In this document: positions 35,966 to 49,000 of the stretch, piece after piece | How the letters are laid out: every line of letters begins with the position of its first letter | How positions within the stretch are numbered: position 1 is the stretch's first letter | Origin: Gloeopeniophorella convolvens | Taxonomy: Eukaryota; Basidiomycota; Agaricomycetes; Russulales | Direction of reading: 5' to 3' | Assembly: GCA_022496205.1 (NCBI GenBank) | Contig: WTXD01000090.1 | Coordinates: 1-64,000 of the forward strand | DNA length: 64,000 nt | The notes under the pieces: model-generated | Told to the model about the DNA's origin: nothing | What the model saw: only the letters and a program-made list of their open reading frames with translations | Databases searched by the model: none | Program-made: the position numbers and the translations under genes

Positions 35966-38900
35966 ATGGCGAGCGCGTTGGCCCCGTAAGCAGGACCCGT
36001 AGCCTGCCACGACCCTGTTGCTAATCCATCGCGGCCTACACGCACACGTTCATCAGCCTAGGACAACCCGTATCCCAAGGCATAGTAAAATCGGCGTACG
36101 TAGAGCACATTCGCGCCGGAGTGCATGTCTGATATGACATACCTTCAGTTCTCAAATTGGCGAACCGCCTGAAAGCCTGCGCCCCCGTGCCAACCTTCGG
36201 CTGCGCAGTGAGCGCCCTACTCTATTCCTCCACATTCAATCGAGGACACTGAACCCATCTGCTTACCCAGTCATTCATGCCGACGGTCTTCACACCGTTA
36301 CTGGTCTCCTTGGAAGTTTTGTAAAGCATCGGCGCTTCTATGTGACTGCCACGGATGGAGTCACCACCAGGACGACCAAAACTATACAGAGGGAGGAGGG
36401 GTTGGCAAAATGGGACGAGACGTTTGAAAATCTGTGCGTTTCTTTTATTGTTACCTTCAGTTTGGGTTGTCGTCCCGGATCTGACGCTTTCCTGCAGCAC
36501 CGTGAATCCGTCCTCGCGGCTCGCGCTGCGACTGTTCGCAAAACGAGATCTTCATAGCGATGCACTCGTTGGAACACTTGATCTCTCCTACCTCGAGTTG
36601 GTTCATGATTCCGCTCCGCGTGGTGCGTGGTGCGGTCGCTGCGTATTCCTTGTGCCCCCAGTCGCTGACAGTTCTAACCATAGATTTTTACATCAGTCCC
36701 ATACATATCTCTACCAAACAGCCGCAGCGGGTCACCCTCCACATGGAGATCACGATCGAGCACGCAGAGCGCCCTTCCGAGCTAGCTGCCGCTTCCAGCG
36801 CTGCTATACCGTCCTCCGGCTCCGGAAAGGTGGACGATGGTCCGGCCTGCAGTCCTTCGTCTACCCCATCAGTAGCCGAGGCCACTCCCAGGTCACCTTC
36901 CATTGCAGAAATGCTCAACCGAGTTGGCTTGCCTGGCGTTGATGAAGCAACCGGAAAGCTCGCCGCACCCTCGGCGCCGGTAGCCGACATGTCGAATTAC
37001 GCAGAGCAGGCGTCGGGTGCGCTAGATCAAGCTGGGGGCATATACAACACGTGGGGCGTCGTCCTCACCAGGATGAAATGGGTTGTTGACTGTACGGAGA
37101 AGATTGCTGATGTCTGTATATCGCTCTTCAATCCTGCGGGTACCATCTTGACGAATGTATCCTAGATTCATCCATACGCCAAGATCGCATGGAGCGTCCT
37201 CTCGTTAATCCCCAAGGTGCGTTCCTGAACTTTTGGTTCCGGAGGTCATGCCATCATGTTATCATGACCTCCTTTGCGCAGACAATCCTCGCCCAAGTCG
37301 AGCGCGATGAAAATGTGAACGCGTTAGTGCTCGCTATGCACGATGCTTTGGATTTTGCGCGTGATGCGAGCGCCTTCGAGAGTAACATCCAGAATTCGGC
37401 CCAGAGAGACATCTTGATGGCTATGTTGAGCCATGCCTGCGATTGTGGCGAGTTCATTCAGACGTACGGCAAGGATACACAATTCTGTACGTTTCAGACG
37501 AAGGATATGATCTCCGAGTTTAATCTAACGTGAATTTGTCGCAACTCTTAGGGAGGCGGCTATGGAACAGTACAGGGCATGGGGTTGACAGCCGAGTTCA
37601 AAATTACTGCGTCAAGCTCACAATGCTCCGGGATGGATTTCTGAGGCATGCCACGATCACGATCGAGAAGACGACGTTCCAAATTCGGGACGTTGTAAGT
37701 GGGGTTTCAGTCCAAGTCGACCGGATGTCCAGTCGGCTTGATGGGCTTTCCGGCCAGCTGGAGAGCGTTTTGAGCGAGGTTGCTGATGCAGGTACGAGCT
37801 TGCGATGAGATGTCCATACCATGCGTCTCACGACATATCCTGCAGGTATCGATTCGCTGATCCGAGAAATCCCGTATGCGTCGGGTGCATTCTATCGCAG
37901 CGATAAAGGTTGTCTTGAAGGCACCCGAACTGCATTCTTGGACTACATCACCGACTGGGTGAACGATCCCGAATCAACGCGCGGGCTCGTGCTGTTCGGG
38001 CAGGCCGGGACGGGCAAGTCATCTATCGCACATGAAGCCGCACACCGCTTCCGCGAAATGCACCGTCTCGCGTCATCCTTCATGTTTTTGCGTGGCGAAC
38101 AATCCAGTCAAGAATCTCATCTTATTTTCACCGGCCTCGCGCGCGACCTCTCCGACCGTTACCCTGCATTCCGCTCTTCTTTAGGGAAGGTCATCCAGCA
38201 CGACACCCCCATTCGGCGTGGCACGAAAGACCTCTCCACAATATTCAAATCCCTGCTGTTACGACCCCTCAAAGACACGACCCTCGTCGGTCCTGTTTTT
38301 GTCGTTATCGATGCCCTGGATGAAGCATCGGGCGTGACCGGACGAAATGGACTGCATACGTTCCTCGCAGACCACATCCGCATTCTACCTCCAAACTTTC
38401 GCATCCTCATCACCTCGAGACCGGAGCACGACATCGCGCGCGCCTTTCACGGTTCCGAATCCATCAACGTCAAATGGATGGACGATTCAGAGCTGTCCTC
38501 CGCCTCCGAGGACATTCACGTCTACCTCAAACACAATCTACCCGCTGATCTCTATCGCGAACACGGTGAAGATTTCGCAAGGAAGGCGGAGGGATTATTT
38601 CAGTGGGCTGCTGCGGCTTGTCGATACATTCAAGAGCCACCCAGTGGGCTCACGGAAGAGGATCTCGTGGGGCGCCTCTTGGAGCCTGCGCCAGGTCACC
38701 ATCCTCTGGACTCCTTATACGCTACGATCCTTGAATCATACTTCGACCTTGGTGACCCTCGCGTTCAACGAAGATACCAATCAGTGATGGGACAATTGTT
38801 CTCCGCGTTCGAGCCATTATCCAGCCTTTCGCTAAGCGATCTGCGGCGTTACTCCCACCCCGACGACGCAGATAATTCCAATTCCGTCTCCGCCACTGTT

Positions 38901-40634
38901 CGCAACCTCGGCTCACTTCTAAGCAATGTCGCCCCTGCTGACTCTGGCCGGCCCATAACGCCACTTCACACATCATTCCGCGACTTTCTCACTTCGAAGG
39001 AGAGGGCGGGAATGTTTTGGGTGGACGTCGCCGCTTCTCATCGTCAGATGGCGTACTGCTGCCTCGGCCTCCTGGTTGACAAAGTCCACTTCAACATGTG
39101 CAACCTTGTGTCATCGTATCAAAAGAACTCGGACGTTCCTGACATCGACTCCCTCATAGCCCGCTACATCTCTCACGCTCTATCCTATGCCACTCGTTTC
39201 TGGGATGATCACTTGCAACACGCGCCATTCCATACCGATTTGGTCAGAAAACTCCAAGCGTTCGTGCTCACGAAGTTCCCGTTTTGGCTCGAGTCTCTCA
39301 GCCTGCTTGGCTGCATCGATCTTGCTCTGCAAGCATTGTCGACGTTGACAGCATGGCTAGCCATCGAGCGAAGTGTAATTATTCTACATTGCTCTTCCCC
39401 GTGCGAACTCTCACGAGTAGCGATCTGACAGAACCCTGCTGCGGAAGTGCGCACACTTTCGACATTCGTCGATGACGCATCCGCGTTCATTCGGTACTTC
39501 GCCATGCCTATGTTCCAGAGCGCCCCACACATCTACTTATCTGCACTCCCATTCTCCCCATTGTCATCACATGTGCACCAGCGCTATAGGAATATGTTCC
39601 CGAACACGATAGCGCTGGAGCGGGGGAGGCTATCTCATTGGCCAGCGCAAGAGACAGTCGTCAGCGTGGGCGAAGCGTGTCTTTCCGTTGCGTTCTCTCC
39701 GGACGGTACACGCGTTGCTTCGGGCCTGGCGGACGGTACGATCCACATGTTCAGTTCCTCGACTGGCCAGGAGATCCGAGGGCCGTTCACCGGGCATAAG
39801 AACTGGGTCGAGTCTATCGTGTTCTCCCTAGATGGCCGACAGCTCGTCTCCGGGTCGCATGATGGTACGATCCGGGTGTGGGACACTGCGACGGGGCAGA
39901 CAGTCTCAGAGCCATTCGTGGGACACACGGGTCGGGTCAACACTGTCGCACTCTCACCGGATGGCCGACATGTTGCGTCGGGGTCGGATGACGGAACAAT
40001 CCGTGTCTGGGTTGTCGCCACAGGGGAGTTGGTCATGGAGCCATTCACAGGTCACACAAGCCCCGTCAAGTCCGTCGCGTTCTCTCCAAATGGTCTCAAC
40101 ATTGTTTCAGGCTCAGATGACAAGACCATCCGTGTCTGGAGTGTAACAACAGGAGCGCCCGCCATACGACCACTCGAGGGACACACTGACATTGTTGGAT
40201 CTGTCACGTACTCCCAGGATGGACAGTATATTGTCTCTGGCTCAGAAGATCGGACGATCCGCATCTGGGACGCGACGACAGGAAGCTCGGTTGCACAGCC
40301 ACTCAGGGGGCACAACAGCATTGTTGTCTCTGTTGCTGTCTCTCGGGACAGCCAACATATTATCTCATGTTCAGCCGATTCAACCATTCGTATCTGGGAC
40401 GCCATAACAAGATCGCCATTCGGGGAGCCACTCACTGGGCATGGGAGTTCCATCATGTCCGTTGCACTCTCACCGGATGGTCGACGCGTCGTATCAGGCT
40501 CGGAAGACAAGACAGTGCGCATCTGGGATATGTTCGCGGCCCAGCCGGCCGATCCTACGATGCGGGGATCTGTAGAGTGGGACCTCAACGTCCCACTTTC
40601 GCACGAAAGCCAGCGCATCATCACAGGTCTGTAG
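35966..40634 (+). CDS. NLR D: C2-NACHT-WD40 receptor ending after the first seven WD40 repeats
   Basis: Exons: 35966-35985, 36057-36095, 36149-36207, 36271-36433, 36498-36622, 36684-37111, 37166-37216, 37282-37486, 37552-37791, 37846-39374, 39432-40634, giving about 1353 aa. C2-like domain (IIHADGLHTVTGLL, FYVTATDGV), helical region, NACHT with GQAGTGKSS and VFVVIDALDEA, and WD40 repeats 1-7 are all intact. The frame then meets TAG at 40632-40634 and again at 40638-40640, where NLR C has CAG at both places. Both changes are C to T. The stops fall in the linker between the two groups of seven repeats, so the product would keep exactly one complete predicted propeller. The first exon is 20 nt rather than 29 nt, as in E. 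It may be a pseudogene or a truncated receptor. Confidence 0.78.
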
Positions 40635-40640
40635 GGTTAG

Positions 40641-41879
40641 ACAGTCGACGCCTTTGATGATGCTGAAGCAGAGACAGGTCCTGGACCACTTGGGGGGCAC
40701 ACGGACGTCGTTCGGTCCGTCGCGTTCTCACCGGATGGCTGCCTCGTTGCCTCGTGCTCAGAGGATCGCACGATCCGCATCTGGGATGCCGCGACGGGTC
40801 AGGCAGTTGGAGAGCCTCTCACGGGACATACAGGCGGGGCCAACTCTGTCACTTTCTCGCCGGATAATCGGCGCGTAGCTTCTGGCTCGGATGATCAGAC
40901 GATCCGTGTCTGGGATGTCACAACAGGCCAGCTTGTCGTCGGGCCACTCGAGGGACACCGACACGCAGTCATGTCTGTCGCGTTCTCCCCCAGTGGCAAG
41001 CGGATCGCCTCGGGCTCCGCTGACAAGACGATCCGTATCTGGGATGTTGCAACGGGAAAGGCAGTGGTCAGGCCATTCAAAGGTCACACCAAAGCGATAC
41101 GGTCCATTGCGTTCTCGCCGAATAGTCAATTTATCGCCTCTGGGTCAGATGATCGTACGATCCGGGTGTGGGATACCGCGACAAGACAGACAATCGCAGA
41201 ATCATTCAAGGGACACACAAGCGAGATCTACTCTGTCACATTCTCTCCCGATGGCCGATACATTGCCTCCGCCTCACTCGATCAATCGATCCGCATCTGG
41301 AATGCTGAAACAGGACAGCCAGCTGCGGATCCTTTCAAGGATGGCGACCCTTTTCCCTTATCTGTTTCATTCTCACCAGACGGTCGTCATATCATCTCGA
41401 GCTGGGATGACGGTGCCATTCGCATCTTAGACGCCAGAACAAGGCGTGCAGTCTGTGACCCGCTCATAGGACACGCAGGAAGGGTCGCGTCTGTCGCCTA
41501 CTCTCCCGATGGCCAACGCATTGTCTCGGGTTCACACGACACCTCAGTTCGGTTATGGATCACGCCAGCGACCAACGCATCTGCGACAGGTGTTCTGAGC
41601 TCGGACGATTCCCGTGACCTGCAGTCCCCCAGCAGCGCTAGCCCGGTCCCCGTCGAGTTTCGGACGGATCAAGGGTTCAAGGTAGACGACGATGGGTGGA
41701 TTCGAGGGTCCGGTGGTGAGCTTTTGCTCTGGATCCCTGAGCCGCACCGGGCTAGCCTTCCCCGGCCGAATAATGTGTGGGTCAGGGCGAAAAACGAGAC
41801 TGTCTTGGATAGTAGTCATTTTACTCATGGGTCAGATTGGACGACGTGTTTCGATGACGACCACCGTGTTGCGCTGTAG
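40641..41879 (+). pseudogene. Open 3' half of NLR D (WD40 repeats 8-14 and tail)
   Basis: Directly behind the second TAG the original frame is open for about 412 codons to the stop at 41877-41879. It carries repeats 8-14 and the tail with DDDGWIRGSGGELLLWIPEP, almost identical to C. No other lesion is present. It could be expressed only by stop-codon read-through or by a separate start (first in-frame ATG at 40971). Confidence 0.7.
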
Positions 41880-44800
41880 ATATATGCATTTGTTGTTACT
41901 GCATTGCGTCAGTGTACGATCGATACCTCCGCTCATGTTGTGGATATGCGCCGATCGAATATCGAGTAGTTAGTTGTTCGCATTTGGGTTTTCCGTAGTT
42001 CTAGTATTTCCGACTATGCTTACGAGCTGCCAGATCGACAATTCTATGGACAGTACCCATTCACTCGCGGGGAGTACTCGCGCGCACACCCCCGATCATG
42101 CATGATATTCACTGGGCCGACGGACATTGCAGTCCTGAGTTCGACGTTGAACGAGGGCCGCTTTCGCGGTGTGGCCAATCTGATCACATCTGACCCATAC
42201 ATATGTAGTTGTTTCTCGCTACATCACCAACGGCGCCCACCCACACCTTGAGGTGGATACATACGCTCACCAAAGTCAAGCCTCCACTAGGCGCAACAGC
42301 CGAGGCCGCATCCAGGCAGCGAGACGGGGGCTGTGTGGGATACTTGAACGACAAGAGCGCACAGTACGAGTCTCTGGCAGAAGTCGACTCGTGGAACGCG
42401 CAGAGACGGCACTAATGAGACCGCAAAGCTCTGACTTGCACCAAAAAGTTTAATATCGCTGGATGCTGTGATATTACAGTCATTGTTCGTCTTGCCTAGC
42501 ATTGGCTAAGTAGGCTCAGCGGATCGAATGAGGCCGGATAGACCCAAAATTAGAGCAATACATAGGACTTGTGTTGGAACTGAGCGTTCGTGTTTCGTTT
42601 TGACTTTCGTTTCGTGGCGCGCGCGTGCGGACAAACGCGCGCGCAGTCTTTCGCTATGTTGACTTTACGACCCGGGCCGCCGGCCCGGGGTTTCGACTTG
42701 TGCGTGCTCGCACTGCGGCCTCACCGCGAGAGCTGTATCTTCGTTTCTATTGGATCAATCACTTTGGTACTGTACAGTTCTACTGCCCGGGGGTCAAGCC
42801 ACTGTCCCCGAAATTTTCGTCCCTCAATTCCGTGTCTATTAGAGCGCACGAGACTGAGACGGCGATTCGTTCTGCTTAGAACCGTCCGCGCGCTTTCGAG
42901 AACCCACCCCTACCGGGCTGTTTTATTTCTACAACTTGTGCGTGCAAGAAGGTTGAGTACGATATCTGCTATCGGCAGAAGTCTCATGACGTTGATTCAA
43001 AGAGACTTTGCGGGCGGACAAGGGGGAGGGAGGTCGATGGAAGCCGGTTGGAAGCAAGTTGGAGGATCCGCAAATGGGCCGTGACAGCCGCCGGGGTCGG
43101 AACATGCGCCCACAAGTCCCGGCCGAGCGTCTTCAAGTCGAGTTGGCTGGCCGCGGCGCCAGCAGAGGCCAGCGGGGACCAAAGGGACCGCCGCTTCAAC
43201 AAAATCATCATCGCGCGTCGTCGGCCCGGGGTGCCAAGCAAGGACAAACCGATCGACGAACATCAAGTCACTTGCCCTTTTCTCAACGAAACTCTTCCGT
43301 CAAAACGCGCGAGCAAGGCTAGGCTTCTTCGATTGTCTGCGGCCCTTTCCACATCGTCCTTATTGTCTTCCTATCGCCAGTTCCCTCCACCACCACCACC
43401 TCTCTGCGTCTGTGCAACCCCCCGGATCGCCGCCTCTGCTGCCCTCAGGCACTCACACGCGAGTTCCAGGCGGAGGGCGGCGGACGCGCTCCATTGCGCG
43501 TTCCTGCGGTCTCTTTACGATCCTCGTTGCGCCATTATCTCGCATCACCCCCAGCTTCCAGGCGTGGCTAGGGTCGTCGAACGGGAGGCGGATCATAGCG
43601 CAAGGGTGCGGACGTGGCGCATATGGGCATGTTTCTGCTTTCATCGTCTAGCTAATACTCTTACCTTTCAACCAACTTGCTCGTTCCTCATCTGATGCCT
43701 GCGATTTCTTCATTCTCTCATCTCAAGATCCCGACCGCAACCCCACCGTTCGTTCGCTCTTCCAGAAGTTTTCCGCTTTGATATCTCGTCACATCGGTAG
43801 CCCTCCGGATGCCCTTATGCCCCAGAAAAAATCGCCAGGAATTAGTGCGTCAACGAGTTCGATTTTGCTCGTTGTAACCTTGGACCGCCGACGCTCACGG
43901 CCCTTGTCCACCCATCCATGAACCCAGAGGTTGCCGGCTCCAGCTGCGCCGTGAATAGACAGTCTCCACCCTGGTGACCAGCGTCTGGGGGCCGAGGCAA
44001 CGTTCGGCGCTGCTGCTTAGGTTTATCTCGATGTCTCGCGGTGCGCAAGCGCTCAAAAGGTGGAGTAGCACGTGAATAAACTCATGTATCATAGTATAGC
44101 ATCTGGATTGAGGGTGCTGAAGACAATCTATTCGCGTTGAGGATGCTCGATACGCCTCTTTTTAAAGGCGATCGTCAACGTGTCCCCACTGAGGTGGGAC
44201 TCAATCGGCCTTCAGCCAAGCCTATTCGCCTAAGACCCATCACATTTGTTCGCTTATAAGAGATCAATTCAATCTCAGTTCCCTGGTCAAGAGCAGTAGC
44301 TGGACCCACTGAAAGCAACGTGGCTTCCGAACGCACGACGGAGCATCGCGCATTTGCGTCCCTGTGCTAGTATTAGACAATACTACAGAGACAAGTGCAA
44401 CGAGCTAGTAGTACCTCGCTCAGCAGTGCTCCAATCAGCGGTGTATCTCTCCAATCTGCACTGAACCTTCGGTTGGCTGTAAGTGGCGCATTGGACTGGT
44501 CGTGTTAAAATCCTCGGTGCATACCGATGCACTGAGGCCATGGGCGCAGAACAATACGACATATTGCGAGGCGACAGCTGGGTTTCACCGTGGTAAGAGA
44601 CCGAATTCGCTCTGCCTAGCGATCCGTTAGCGTCCGCGAAGATGACGCTGAACCTTTCTCAGTCACTTGCAATAGGCCGGTCCCACCATTTGCGGGAGGT
44701 GGCTACGCGTGACGGTGGTCAAATTGGGCTCTGCGGTGAGTCTCAGTTGTGACGCTAGAGCATGTCTCACCGGAGCGTAAGCATAACCCTGCTGCACGCG

Positions 44801-45850
44801 ACCGCCAGCGTTCAGATGGCAGTGGGCTACCCAGGTTCCAGCACCTCCGGTCTATGTTTGCAACGACGGATGAGGTGGTACTAACTTGAGAAAACAGACC
44901 TAAACGCACACGAACCAGGCGGGGGATATTGGTGTGCGCTCGGCCGCGGAGATGCCACCCCCGAAGGCAGCCTATGTCGAGCGCGAGAGCCCAGTAGCGC
45001 ATAAACGCGCCTGAGCAGTAGGGCAGGTAGAAGAGGTTCGGATGGCCCATATCGCGGACGGCAGTCACACCGCTAGGACCAGTGTGGCGTGGGCAGGGTT
45101 TGTCTGGGGGTGGTTGCCAGAGGCGGGGTGCAGAAATTCTACGGAGGATGCGCTGACGCGGTACGAGCGGATCAGAGGTAATTAGTATATTGACAGCGGG
45201 ACAGGGACATGCAGACTAGAGAACGAGGGCGAAGATAGGACGACGGTTGGGATGAAACGCACCGACGACACCCATACAGCTCGAACAACCTGGCGCAGCA
45301 CCCTCCTCAATGCAGTTCGTATTCCTCTGCTTTGCATTGGATGCGTCACTCGCGTTGGCAGAGGAGGTGTATATATGGGCCAGGCGATACGGAGCATTGA
45401 ATGAGTGACGAGCGATCAACAACTTGAAGGAACGGAGACCTGACAGAACCTGGTCAGAAGAGTCTCTGATCTTCGGAATTGCTGGCGCACCTTAATAGTT
45501 GTCAATTGCAAGACACAGGAACATGCGCCGTGTAGCGGTCATCGGTTGGAACCATCATGATGGTGAGGATTCGGAGAGTCTGCAGCTCATGACAACCTAT
45601 GACAAAGGTCTCTGGCGCGCCACACCCTTGTCGACTACGACCGACTGCAACCGACCCGAACCCAGAAGCACCACTGGCACCGACACAGACGCTCCAGCTC
45701 CGGCGGGGACCGGCGCGGGTTCGATTCTGGCCCGCGGTCTCCTTTCTCTCGAACAGTGGCCACCGTCCTCGACATCCATGGGCGGCGGGGGCAAGTTTTA
45801 GCAAGCACTGACGACTCTCACTTTTGGCGCTTCACAGAGTCTCCGCATTA
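41880..45850. repeat. Spacer II between NLR D and E, tandem-duplicated with spacer I
   Basis: Duplicate of 32778-35700 with three extra segments: the LTR at 42572-42933, about 230 bp at roughly 43275-43530, and about 350 bp at roughly 44258-44602. I recognise no gene in it. The extra 350-bp part lacks a target duplication and could equally be sequence lost from spacer I. Confidence 0.6.
42572..42933. mobile_element. Solo LTR of a retrotransposon, 362 bp
   Basis: Begins TGTTGGAACTGAGC and ends TTTCTACA, the TG...CA pattern of LTRs, with a TGTTGGAA start like many Copia-type LTRs. It is flanked by the 5-bp direct repeat ACTTG (42567-42571 and 42934-42938). The duplicated spacer has a single ACTTG at 33464-33468 with otherwise matching flanks, so the empty site is preserved. 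No internal coding region is present. The strand cannot be fixed. Confidence 0.85.
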
Positions 45851-45853
45851 AGC

Positions 45854-45930
45854 CATGCACTCTTACATATTGTCCGAACGCGGTCAGCTGTCAGCTGTCT
45901 ATTGCCGCCGTCAACACGTTGCGGCGCCTA
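45854..45930 (+). promoter_or_regulatory. Conserved upstream block of NLR E
   Basis: CTGTCAGCTGTCTATTGCCG followed by TCAACACGTTGCGGCGCC, about 130-205 bp before the ATG; nearly identical to the D copy. GGCAAGTTTTAGCAAGCA lies just upstream near 45790-45807. Confidence 0.35.
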
Positions 45931-46060
45931 TGTAGGGCTGTATGACATATCCTTAGCACGGTCCCCGATCCCCGACTACTCTTGATTCTCGACTCTGCAG
46001 CCCTCAATAGCAACGTCACCACAACTTAGCTCTTGCACCGTCTGCGTTCACGCAAAAAGC

Positions 46061-49000
46061 ATGGCAAGCGCGTTGGCCCCGTAAGCAGGACCTGTAGCCT
46101 ACCACGACCCTGTTACTCATTGACTGCGACCTACACGCACATGCTCATCAGCCTAGGACAACCCGTATCCCAAGGCATAAGATCGGCGTACGTAGAGCAC
46201 ATTCGCGCCGGAGTGCATGTCTGACATGACATACCTTCAGCTCTCAAATTGGCGAATCGCCTGAAAGCCTACCCCTCCGTGCCAACCTTCGGCTGCGCAG
46301 TGAGCGCCCCACTCTATTCCCCCACATTCAATCGAGGACACTGAACCCATCTGCTTACCCAGTCATTCATGCCGACGGTCTCCACACCGTTACTGGTCTC
46401 CTTGGAAGTTTTGTAAAGCATCGGCGCTTCTATGTGACTGCCACGGATGGAGTCACCACCAGGACGACCAAGGCTATACAGAGGGAGGAGGGGTTGGCAA
46501 GATGGGACGAGACATTTGAAAATCTGTGCGTTTCTTTTATTGTTACCTTCAGTTTGGGTTGTCGTCCCGGATCTGACGCTTTCCTGCAGCACCGTGAATC
46601 CGTCCTCGCGGCTCACGCTGCAACTGTTCGCAAAACGAGACCTTCATAGCGATGCACTCGTTGGAACACTTGATTTCTCCTACCCTGAGTTGGTTCATGA
46701 TTCCGCTCCGCGTGGTGCGTCGCGTGGTCGCTGCGTACTCCTTGTGCCCCCAGTCGCTGACCGTTCTAAGTATAGATTTTCACATCAGTCCCGTACATGT
46801 CTCTACCAAACAGCCGCGACGGGTCACCCTCCACATGGAGATCACAATCGAGCACACAGAGCGCCCTTCCGAGCCAGCCGTCGCTTCCAGCGCTGCTACG
46901 CCGTCCTCCGGCTCCGGAAAGGTGGACGATAGTCCGGCCCGCAGTCCTTCGTCTACCCCATCAGTAGCCGAGGCTACTCCCAGGTCACCTTCCATTGCAG
47001 AAATGCTCGACCGAGTTGGCTTGTCTGGCGTTGATGTAGCAACTGAAAAGCTCGCCGCACCCCCGGCGCTAGTCGCCGAGATGGCGAATTACGTAGAGCA
47101 GGCGTCGGATGCGCTAGACCAAGCTGGGGGCGTATACAACACGTGGGGCGTCGTCCTCACCAGGATGAAATGGGTTGTTGACTGTACGGAGAAGATTGCT
47201 GAGGTCTGTGTATATTCCTCTTCGATCCTGCGGGTACCATCTTGACGAATGTGTCCTAGATTCATCCATACGCCAAGATCGCATGGAGCGTCCTCTCGTT
47301 AATCCCCAAGGTGCGTTCCTGAACTTTCGGTTCCGGAGGTCATGTCATGTTCTCATGGCCTCCTTTGCGCAGACAATCCTCGCCCAAGTCGAGCACGATG
47401 AAAATGTGAACGCGTTAGTGCTCGCTATGCACGATGCTTTGGATTTTGCGCGTGATGCGAGCGCCTTCGAGAGTAACATCCAGAATTCGGCCCAGAGAGA
47501 CATCTTGATGGCTATGTTGAGCCATGCCTGCGATTGTGGCGAGTTCATCCAGACGTACGGCAAGGATACACGATTCTGTACGTTTCAGACGAAGTATATG
47601 ATATCTATGAGTTTAATCTGACGTGAGCTTGTCGCAACTCTTAGGGAGGCGGTTGTGGAACAACACAGGGCATGGGGTTGACAGCCGAATCCAGAACTAC
47701 TGCGTCAAGCTCACAACGCTCCGGGACGGGTTTCTGAGGCATGCCACGATCACGATCGAGAAGACGACGTTCCAAATTCGGGACGTTGTCAGTGGGGTTT
47801 CAGTCCAAGTCGACCGGATGTCCAGTCGGCTTGATGGGATTTCCGGCCAGCTGGAGAGCGTTTTGAGCGAGGTCGCTGATGCAGGTACGAATCTTCAATG
47901 GGATGACCGTGCCATACGTCTCACGACCTGTCTTGTAGGCATCGGCTCGGTGATCCGAGAAATCCCATATGCGTCGGGTGCATTCTATCGCAGCGACAAG
48001 GGCTGCCTTGAAGGCACGCGAACCGCATTCTTGGACTACATCACCGACTGGGTAAACGATCCCGAGTCGACGCGCGGGCTCGTGCTGTTCGGGGGGGCCG
48101 GGACGGGCAAGTCGTCCATCGCCCACGAAGTCGCACACAGATTCCGCGAGATGCACCGTCTTGCGTCATCCTTCATGTTTTTGCGTGGCGAACAATCTAG
48201 TCGGGAATCTCATCTTCTTTTCACCGGCCTCGCGCGCGACCTCTCCGACCGTTACCCTGCGTTCCGCTCTTCTCTCGGGAAGGTAGTCCAGGATGACACG
48301 TCCACTCGGCGCGGCACAAAAGACCTCACCATCATATTCAAATCCCTATTATTACGACCTCTCATGGACACGGTCCTAGTCGGTCCTGTTTTCGTCGTCG
48401 TCGACGCCCTAGATGAAGCTCAGGATGCGACCGGCCAGTATGGACTACATACGTTCCTCGCAGACCACATCCATGAACTTCCCTCGAATTTCCGAATCCT
48501 GATAACCTCGAGACCAGAGTCCGACATCGAGCGTGCTTTTCACGGCGCTGAATCGATACGCGTTAAACGTATGAGCGACCCGGAGTTGTCGGACGAGGCT
48601 GACAGGGACATTCTTTCCTATTTCCGAGCCAACCTCCCTCGCGACATTTTCGACAAGCACGGCGAGGAGTTCGCGAGGAAGGCGGAGGGCTTGTTCCAGT
48701 GGGCCGCTGCAGCTTGCGGATATATACAAAACTCTCGTGGCCTCACAAAAAACGACCTTGTACGACGGCTCTTGGATCCCGCTCCAGGACATCAGCGGGC
48801 GGACCCTCTGGATACCTTATACTCCACCATCCTCGGCTCTTACTTCGGCGACCTCGACGACCATGACGTCCGGCGGAGGTACCGGTCCGTCATGGGTCAA
48901 CTGTTTTGCGCATTCGAACCACTTTCCGCACATTCCCTAACCGATTTGCGACGCTACGCCCATCCCGACGACGCTGACGATAGCGATTCGGTGTCTGTGA

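Noticed and set aside
40618..40645. A tiny intron removing the two TAG codons of NLR D
   Set aside because: The only GT-AG pair spanning them (about 14 nt) is far too short for splicing, and none of the paralogues has an intron here.
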